A stretch of DNA of 7,367 bases, from positions 1-7,367 of the forward strand of contig CASFSH010000117.1 in the NCBI GenBank assembly GCA_949297205.1, in the 5' to 3' direction. This document shows, piece by piece, positions 1 to 5,000 of this stretch (position 1 is its first letter; each line of letters opens with the position of its first letter). Made by a program: the position numbers and the translations under genes. A model generated the notes under the pieces. It searched no databases and was not told the origin of the DNA. It saw only the letters and a list, made by a program, of their open reading frames with translations. Source of the stretch: an uncultured Bacillota bacterium. Its GTDB lineage: Bacteria > Bacillota > Clostridia > UBA1381.

Positions 1-117
1 AGAATACTGACAGGCATCGGATATGACTGTTATAACCTTGCCGGTGGATACAGATTTTATCAGATTGCCGCAAAACATATAAAAACACCGGAATATATAT
101 GCACACAATGCAAATAA
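1..117 (+). CDS. 3' end of a rhodanese-domain protein (5' truncated by window)
   Basis: Frame 1 is open from the first base and gives 38 residues before TAA at 115-117. The residues CYNLAGGYRFYQ near the start match the end of a rhodanese-like fold, where an 'N-L-x-G-G-Y' strand and turn precedes the last helix. In Clostridia such domains are often the C-terminal part of FAD/NAD-dependent CoA-disulfide-reductase-like oxidoreductases, or stand-alone sulfurtransferases. The window holds only the tail, so the catalytic Cys loop and any FAD domain are outside and the full architecture is unknown. The tail ends with a CxxC (CTQC) just before the stop, which could be a redox or metal-binding pair. 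The gene converges on the minus-strand Fe-S operon and shares the terminator region at about 142-191. Family assignment rests on one motif and is moderately sure; the oxidoreductase fusion is inference. Confidence 0.68.
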   Translation, partial: RILTGIGYDCYNLAGGYRFYQIAAKHIKTPEYICTQCK

Positions 118-141
118 GAATATTACCGTAAATGTAAAATA

Positions 142-191
142 GTATATATAAAAAAGGCTGATGCAATCAAATACTTTATTTTGCATCAGCC
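142..191 (-). terminator. Intrinsic terminator of the Fe-S operon, possibly bidirectional
   Basis: Perfect 11-bp inverted repeat GGCTGATGCAA (156-166) / TTGCATCAGCC (181-191) with a 14-base loop. Read on the minus strand the stem is followed by TTTTTTATATATA, a good U-tract, so it fits as terminator of the minus-strand operon ending at 236. Read on the plus strand the stem is followed by a weaker CTTAATTTACTT tract, so it may also stop the gene ending at 117. Confidence 0.88.
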
Positions 192-235
192 CTTAATTTA
201 CTTATATTATCAAGACATAAATTAATTTTTATCCA

Positions 236-823
236 TTATTTTTTTATCTCTTTATGTGCCTTAATTTTACATATTGCCTGCGTCATTGTTCCCATAGGGC
301 AAAAACTGCACCATGTTCTCGGTTTATAAAATATCATAACAATCAGACCGATTATTGCAGATGTCAGCATCAGGCTGTAAAACCCAAAGGAAAACTGTGC
401 TATCCAGTCATATACAACTCCCTGCTGATATGTCCAGCCCCAAGGCACTTTTATTGTCCACAACAGGGTAATTACTTCTTTCAGAGAAGATGCTCCCTCT
501 GCCACAAGATATGTATTAAAGACCATATTTACGAACATTGTCAGAAAGAAAATCATAAATCCGTATCTAAACCATTTTGAAGACAGCCATTTCGGTGCCT
601 TTTTCATTCGTGAACATTTGCAGTCTGTACCCAGTTTGCTGAACAGCTGTCCCCTTCCGCACAGATTATTACAAAAAAATTTATTTCCTCCGAATATTGC
701 AATTATTATAGGCACAAGAAAATCAATCAGACCGAGCCATGCAAAAAGTATATTGAAAAAGCCCAGTGCAAAATAAATAATTGACCATATCCATAAATAA
801 TCATACCAATGTCTTTTTTTCAT
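236..823 (-). CDS. NapH-like polytopic membrane 4Fe-4S protein
   Basis: This 195-residue membrane protein has about four hydrophobic segments (residues ~10-30, 31-46, 84-106, 146-166). Two cysteine motifs follow segments 2 and 4: CNNLCGRGQL (Cys51, Cys55) and CSFCPMGTM (Cys172, Cys175). Cys68, Cys70 and Cys185 are extra. Paired motifs of this kind characterise the membrane 4Fe-4S proteins related to NapH, NosR and RdxA/CcoG, which pass electrons between quinol or membrane partners and soluble Fe-S proteins. The true C-terminal ferredoxin domain of NapH is absent; the separate ferredoxin upstream may replace it. Positive-inside reasoning (KCSRMKKAPKW loop, lysine-rich tail) puts all cysteine motifs in the cytoplasm. 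The ATG at 823 is chosen because AGAGG lies 6 bases upstream and it overlaps the ferredoxin stop as ATGA, implying translational coupling. The frame stays open to 1036, but that extension only overlaps the ferredoxin gene. The physiological partner is unknown. Confidence 0.87.
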   Translation of the reverse strand: MKKRHWYDYLWIWSIIYFALGFFNILFAWLGLIDFLVPIIIAIFGGNKFFCNNLCGRGQLFSKLGTDCKCSRMKKAPKWLSSKWFRYGFMIFFLTMFVNMVFNTYLVAEGASSLKEVITLLWTIKVPWGWTYQQGVVYDWIAQFSFGFYSLMLTSAIIGLIVMIFYKPRTWCSFCPMGTMTQAICKIKAHKEIKK

Positions 824-1023
824 AGTGCACCTCTTTCTTTTATTGTAATACAAGCTGCAGGGCATATCTTCTGACATTTTCCGCAGCCAATACATAATTC
901 TTCTTTTACTACGGCAAAACAGCCCTTGAATATTGAAATAGCATTCATAGGACAAACTTTCGTACATACACCGCAAGACACACATCTTCCGGAATCCGCA
1001 TAAGCGTATCTTTTTGATAACAT
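820..1023 (-). CDS. 2[4Fe-4S] ferredoxin-type protein
   Basis: Small 67-residue cytoplasmic protein with two classic cluster-binding motifs: CVSCGVCTKVCP (Cys14, 17, 20, 24) and CIGCGKCQKICP (Cys44, 47, 50, 54). Each is CxxCxxCxxxCP, as in bacterial 2[4Fe-4S] ferredoxins and the small Fe-S subunits of oxidoreductases. Cys35 and Cys58 are additional. The expected role is one-electron transfer at low potential. The start is ATG 1023: a perfect GGAGG (1034-1030) lies 6 bases upstream. A start at 1044 is possible in frame but would put the Shine-Dalgarno inside the gene. The stop TGA (822-820) overlaps the start of the membrane Fe-S gene, so the two are surely co-translated. The immediate linkage suggests this ferredoxin feeds, or is fed by, the membrane protein. 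Electron donor and acceptor cannot be read from the sequence. Confidence 0.94.
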   Translation of the reverse strand: MLSKRYAYADSGRCVSCGVCTKVCPMNAISIFKGCFAVVKEELCIGCGKCQKICPAACITIKERGAL

Positions 1024-1029
1024 ATTGAT

Positions 1030-1034
1030 CCTCC
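1030..1034 (-). promoter_or_regulatory. Ribosome binding site that fixes the ferredoxin start
   Basis: Minus-strand GGAGG, 6 bases before ATG at 1023. It selects the 67-residue start over the in-frame upstream codon at 1044. Confidence 0.85.
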
Positions 1035-1072
1035 ATTCCGCCACAAATATAACATGAAAAAAAGCAATTAGG

Positions 1073-1150
1073 TTACTGTTTTAGATGATGACTGCAAATG
1101 TGTATACTCCGAGTTATGAAAAACGGTAAAATGCACAGCTTATTTTTCAC
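1073..1150 (-). CDS. Possible 25-residue leader ORF upstream of the ferredoxin
   Basis: On the minus strand a GTG codon at 1150 is preceded by GGAG with a 7-base spacer (GGAGATTTAACGTG). It opens a 25-codon frame ending in TAA at 1075-1073. The predicted peptide begins MKNKLCILPFFITRS and contains two Cys and three His, two adjacent near the end. It lies between the 1171-1206 palindrome and the ferredoxin Shine-Dalgarno, so it would be on the same leader transcript. The peptide resembles no family I recognise. The evidence is only the ribosome binding site and the open frame. A chance ORF is a real possibility, since GTG starts and 25-codon frames are common by chance. Confidence 0.25.
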   Translation of the reverse strand: MKNKLCILPFFITRSIHICSHHLKQ

Positions 1151-1159
1151 GTTAAATCT

Positions 1160-1206
1160 CCAAAATAAAAAATAGTATTCTTATTATAATAAATAAAAAT
1201 ACTATT
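1160..1206 (-). terminator. AT-rich 36-base palindrome with U-tract, after the Crp/Fnr gene
   Basis: Positions 1171-1206 form a 15-bp hairpin with a 6-base loop. The outer arms AATAGTATT / AATACTATT are perfect and the inner arms pair with one G-U wobble. Read on the minus strand it starts ten bases after the Crp/Fnr stop and is followed by TTTTATTTTG, so it can act as a weak terminator. Only one pair is G-C, which is unusual for a terminator. The arms also bracket a TATAAT, so an operator function is an alternative. Confidence 0.55.
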
Positions 1207-1224
1207 GTATGTAACTCAATCACA
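1183..1224 (-). promoter_or_regulatory. Candidate Fe-S operon promoter with Crp/Fnr-like half sites
   Basis: A perfect -10 hexamer TATAAT lies at 1188-1183 on the minus strand. The element 17 bases upstream (CATACA, 1211-1206) is a poor -35. Just above it, TGTGATTGAGTTACA (1224-1210) carries Crp/Fnr-type half sites TGTGA and TTACA, spaced 5 rather than the usual 6. Its centre would fall about 41 bases before the start of transcription expected from this -10. This is the position of a class II activator site and would fit the weak -35. The site overlaps the end and stop codon of the regulator gene, so chance cannot be excluded. Confidence 0.35.
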
Positions 1225-1881
1225 AAAAGATTCCAATTTTTCTATATTTGTTATTTCAATCTTTCCCCTGCTGAGTTTTATTATATTTTCTGCAACAAAA
1301 TATTTAAGAACTCTTGTTACAACCTCTCTTGCAGTTCCTATAAGTCTTGCAATTTCATCATGAGTATAAATTATAGTGCTTTTATTTTGTTTTTTATACT
1401 CATTACACAAAAAAACAGCAATTCTTTTGTCAACACTCATGAACAATATCTGCTGCATTGTCCACATAACATCTGAAAATCGCTTATTTGTGATTTTTGC
1501 AAGGAAAAGCTCTACATAAGGATTTTTTTTCACTATGTTGTTTAGCACTGATGACGGAATAAGATATGCTTCCATTTTCTCTGCAATTTCTATAATTACC
1601 TCAAAGGTAATTGATTCCAAAAGACAGGACGCCGAAAAAACGCATATATCTCCGGGATTTAGCCTAAAAAGAGTAATCTCCCTTCCCTCTTCGGAAATCA
1701 TGTATATTCGTATCTGTCCGGATTTTATTATAAACATTCCTAAACATTCTTCCCCGCTTCTGCTTATAATTGTACCCTTTTCGTATTTTTTAAAAAAACA
1801 ATTGTTTAAAATATAATCTTTTTCTTCTTTGCTGAGTTTATCCCAAAAAGAAAGCGTTTTCAAAAATTCACAATCACCCAT
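1216..1881 (-). CDS. Crp/Fnr-family transcriptional regulator
   Basis: A 221-residue protein with the usual Crp/Fnr layout. An N-terminal cyclic-nucleotide-binding-like beta-roll spans about residues 15-125, including GMFIIKSGQIRIY and LNPGDICVFSASC. A long dimerisation helix follows at about 128-160, then a C-terminal winged helix-turn-helix with YTHDEIARLIGTAREVVTRVL (172-192), the classic recognition helix with Arg185, Glu186 and Arg190. The N-terminal CxxC cluster of E. coli FNR is absent. Cysteines are at 4, 28, 46, 79, 86, 159 and 220; the Cys79/Cys86 pair sits in the loop region of the sensor domain and could sense redox or bind a metal, but this is inference. The start is ATG 1881, with GGGAGGT 5 bases upstream (GGAGG core); the in-frame TTG at 1899 would place that site inside the gene. 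It probably controls the adjacent Fe-S operon. Confidence 0.93.
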   Translation of the reverse strand: MGDCEFLKTLSFWDKLSKEEKDYILNNCFFKKYEKGTIISRSGEECLGMFIIKSGQIRIYMISEEGREITLFRLNPGDICVFSASCLLESITFEVIIEIAEKMEAYLIPSSVLNNIVKKNPYVELFLAKITNKRFSDVMWTMQQILFMSVDKRIAVFLCNEYKKQNKSTIIYTHDEIARLIGTAREVVTRVLKYFVAENIIKLSRGKIEITNIEKLESFCD

Positions 1882-1885
1882 TTTT

Positions 1886-1892
1886 ACCTCCC
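1886..1892 (-). promoter_or_regulatory. Ribosome binding site fixing the Crp/Fnr start
   Basis: Minus-strand GGGAGGT, with its GGAGG core 5 bases before ATG 1881. It rules against the upstream TTG start at 1899. Confidence 0.85.
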
Positions 1893-1939
1893 AAGACAAA
1901 TAAACGTTTTATCAATTTATGTAAATAAAATATGTTGTC

Positions 1940-1968
1940 ATTATATCACGAACTCTTTTGAAAATCAA
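1940..1968 (-). promoter_or_regulatory. Sigma-A-type promoter of the Crp/Fnr gene
   Basis: Minus strand: -35 TTGATT (1968-1963), 17-base spacer, -10 TATAAT (1945-1940), with TGA just before the -10 (extended -10). The 5' leader is about 50 bases. The -35 lies in the small dyad TTGATTTTCAA, which resembles an FNR half-site pair but with 3 instead of 4 bases between. An imperfect dyad ATAAAACGTTTAT lies further downstream. Autoregulation is possible but unproven. Confidence 0.75.
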
Positions 1969-1976
1969 GATTACAA

Positions 1977-2012
1977 AATATAAAAACTGCCGTAAATCAA
2001 AATTTACAGCAG
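1977..2012 (-). terminator. Strong intrinsic terminator of the giant secreted protein gene
   Basis: 11-bp stem CTGCTGTAAAT / ATTTACGGCAG (one G-U wobble) with a 4-base loop, at 2012-1987 on the minus strand. It is followed by TTTTTATATTTT. It starts 5 bases after the TAA at 2020-2018 and insulates this gene from the Crp/Fnr promoter just downstream. Confidence 0.93.
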
Positions 2013-2017
2013 TCTTC

Positions 2018-5000
2018 TTATTGGAAAACAATATTTTTTTCTTCGCAAAGAGGTCTTATGTTTTCCATACCGTCAACAATAAATAATTTATAAACGTAAT
2101 TCTTAAAATTTTCCGGTAAAACATAATTTATATTTTGCTGTAATATAGAGTTTCGTTCAACATCAAATGTTTGAATTTCTGTAATGTCACATAATTTGTC
2201 ATTTATAAACCCGGCAAATATAATAACACCTTTTTGCTCATTTTTGGTCATATTATTTATATCAATGCTTATTGTTACCACATCTCCGGCATCATATTCC
2301 ATATCACCGGTATCAGTATTTTCAACTGTCAAATCATCAAAGCTGAGTTTTTCAAACACATCCGCATCCATATCATTCCATATGCTAACATCATCAATAC
2401 ACATTCCGTATTCTCCGTAATTCCAATAGTTGCCAAATAAAATCTTTTTAACGGATATTACAGGCTCCTGTCTTGCTGCCACAAGCATTCCGTCGATATA
2501 ATATTTTACATTTGTATGTTCTGTAAGGTCAACAGTAAATCTATGCCATCCCACTTCACGTTTTATGCCTGTAGTTATTAAATTATTGTCCCCGTTTGCT
2601 ATTATATATTCGTTATATCCATTTTTTTGTCCGAATCGTATGTTATTGTCATTTCCGTTTGCATCGGTGCCACGAATCTCCATAATAAGACATGAGTTAA
2701 CAGAAACATTGGTATCATACATCCAAAATTCATATACTCCGTTTGCGGGGACCGGTCCCTGATACTCCAATATGTTTTTTTCCATTTCAACACAATACTC
2801 TCCGGAATGTGACATATCGTTTCTCACCGCTTTCACATTACCACTCCAATTATCCAAACCGTTTTCAAAACTGTCATAAAATTGTTTTTGCTGTATTTTT
2901 ATATCATTGCTTGTATAAAAATATGTGATAATGTTTCTTGCAATATTATTTTGTTCAATCGTTTCTGCATTTTTGCCTATAACAACATTATACTTTTTAC
3001 CAGGGCTGATATTATTCCAATTTAATTTTATTACGGCATTTTTGTTACCGGTAACAACTTCACAGTCTATTCTTTTGTTTTCGCACAAAATAAATATATT
3101 ATTTTTCAGCGAGTCAGGGTTCATTTCCATAGATAAATCAATATTAATATTTCCAAAATATTCTGCCGCTCCGTTCACAGGAAATACCGCACCGTTATCA
3201 AAGCTTACATTTTTAATTGGATTATATTCATTCTGTTGAAATCCGCCTGTCGAAAATTCAATGAAATCATCTGCAATTGTGATGCCATCAATTGTTTTTT
3301 GATTTTTCATGTAAAGTCTGTATGTTGTGCCGGCTTTGAGTATTTCGGGAGATACCGTGATTTTTTTTGCATTATTCATCCAGGATATACATTCTGTTTT
3401 TACATAATCCGCGTCACTTCCACTGTCTAAAGGTTTTTCATATAATTCAAACAACGCTTCATTTGTCATATCAAATGTATATTCAATACAGATGTCTCCG
3501 CTTTCTATGCCTATATTCTGTGCGTTTTCTGCCGGTGTACCGTCTTCAAAGTATATATTCATGTAGCCGTTTTTGTGACGCGAAACATTATTGATACCTT
3601 TGTAAACTTTAAGCGAATCAAAATTATATTTCCATAAAGTCCCTCCGGCATACCATAGATTTATTATTTTCAATGCAGTAATATTCCGAAGGCTGAAACT
3701 TTGATTATTTATATCTGTTTTATTCCCGTCAATGTATACCGTTATTTTCCCGTCAACTGTCATGTCTATGACAATATGATGCCAGCCTTTTGTTCTTAAA
3801 ACATTTGTGTTATTTGTCTGATTAGCAACGTAATATTTATTGTATGCATTTATTTTCACACCGAAAACCACACTTGCCGCATTACCCAAAATATCCGTAC
3901 CCGATAATTCCAGCAATGCTGTTCCATCATTCATATCATCATAAAACCAAAATTCAAATGCACAGTTTTCAGAGATATTTATATCTCCGTTATATGTAAG
4001 TGTCCCTGTTGAATTTGTTATTGCGGCACTTTTTGTACCGTCATGATATATACTGTCATCAAGCATCGCATGTCTTAAATCGTTTGATAACCACATATTT
4101 TCATCATCAAAATTTTCTTCAAACAATATATTGCTTACTACCTCTATTTCAGATTCTGTAATTAATGTTTGTGTTCCGTTATCATAAGAAGCAGTGATTA
4201 ACGTTTTCCCCGTATCTTGCGCAAAGATTCTTTCTTCATCAGTAATATTGGCAATGTTTTTATCCATTATATCAACAGATATATTTTCTTTCGTATATCT
4301 TCCTGCTTCCGTAACAGCATAAACATTATATTGAGAATACTGACCCCGGTATAATTTGCTGTCTGCTTCTATAACAACACCGCAAACTTTATCATCAACA
4401 AGAATCTCATATGACGTATTACAATTTCCGACAGAAATAAATACTTTTGTTTTTCCTTTTTTAAGTGCCGTTATTTCACCGTTTTCATATTTTGCCACAG
4501 AAGTATCCTGTATCTCAATCAATGCATTGTTTTCAATTCTTTTATAACCTTCATCACTTCTTGAATATACATTGCATTGGATTTTGTCACCGGAATCAAG
4601 GTCAATTAACGCTCCCTTTATTCTTTCATCTGATGTGTCGAGAAATATATTCTCCCGAAAGAACTCATTGTCAAAAGGGTAATTTTCGCCAAGTCCGATT
4701 TTACCCATGTCGATATTTGCAATACCCAGTTTCCCTGCCGGCGAATCATATTTCAATCTGTAACTGTCTTCGTCATAAAACCCCGGATTAACATCAATTA
4801 AAGAATATTTGTCATACTTGTTATCAAGATAATTTTGCCAGTCATATAAATCACTTACGGTTTCAATTCCGCTTACCTCATAATTCTTTTCATCGGAATA
4901 ATAAATATTGTTCTGTACATTTTTCATCCTGTTTGTATCATAAGCTTTATGAAGATATGCTCCCTGACCCGAATTATACATAATATTATTATTATATTCC

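Noticed and set aside
254..580. Plus-strand ORF opposite the membrane Fe-S gene
   Set aside because: It is antisense to a well-supported gene and shows no start signals or recognisable motif.
236..1036. A longer 266-residue reading of the membrane Fe-S gene starting at 1036
   Set aside because: The extra N-terminal part overlaps the ferredoxin gene in another frame and has no Shine-Dalgarno at 1036; ATG 823 has AGAGG and the ATGA overlap.
820..1044. Ferredoxin start at 1044 (7 extra residues)
   Set aside because: The GGAGG ribosome binding site lies inside that extension, just before ATG 1023.
1216..1881. A canonical FNR oxygen sensor
   Set aside because: The N-terminal cysteine cluster motif of FNR is absent, so the broad Crp/Fnr family call is as far as the sequence allows.
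1216..1899. Crp/Fnr start at TTG 1899
   Set aside because: It would place the GGGAGGT site inside the gene; ATG 1881 is correctly spaced.
2602..2793. Small ORF in another frame of the giant gene, and several similar plus-strand ORFs between 2184 and 6402
   Set aside because: All lie inside the well-supported 1704-residue gene, with low-complexity products and no ribosome binding site; they are frame shadows.
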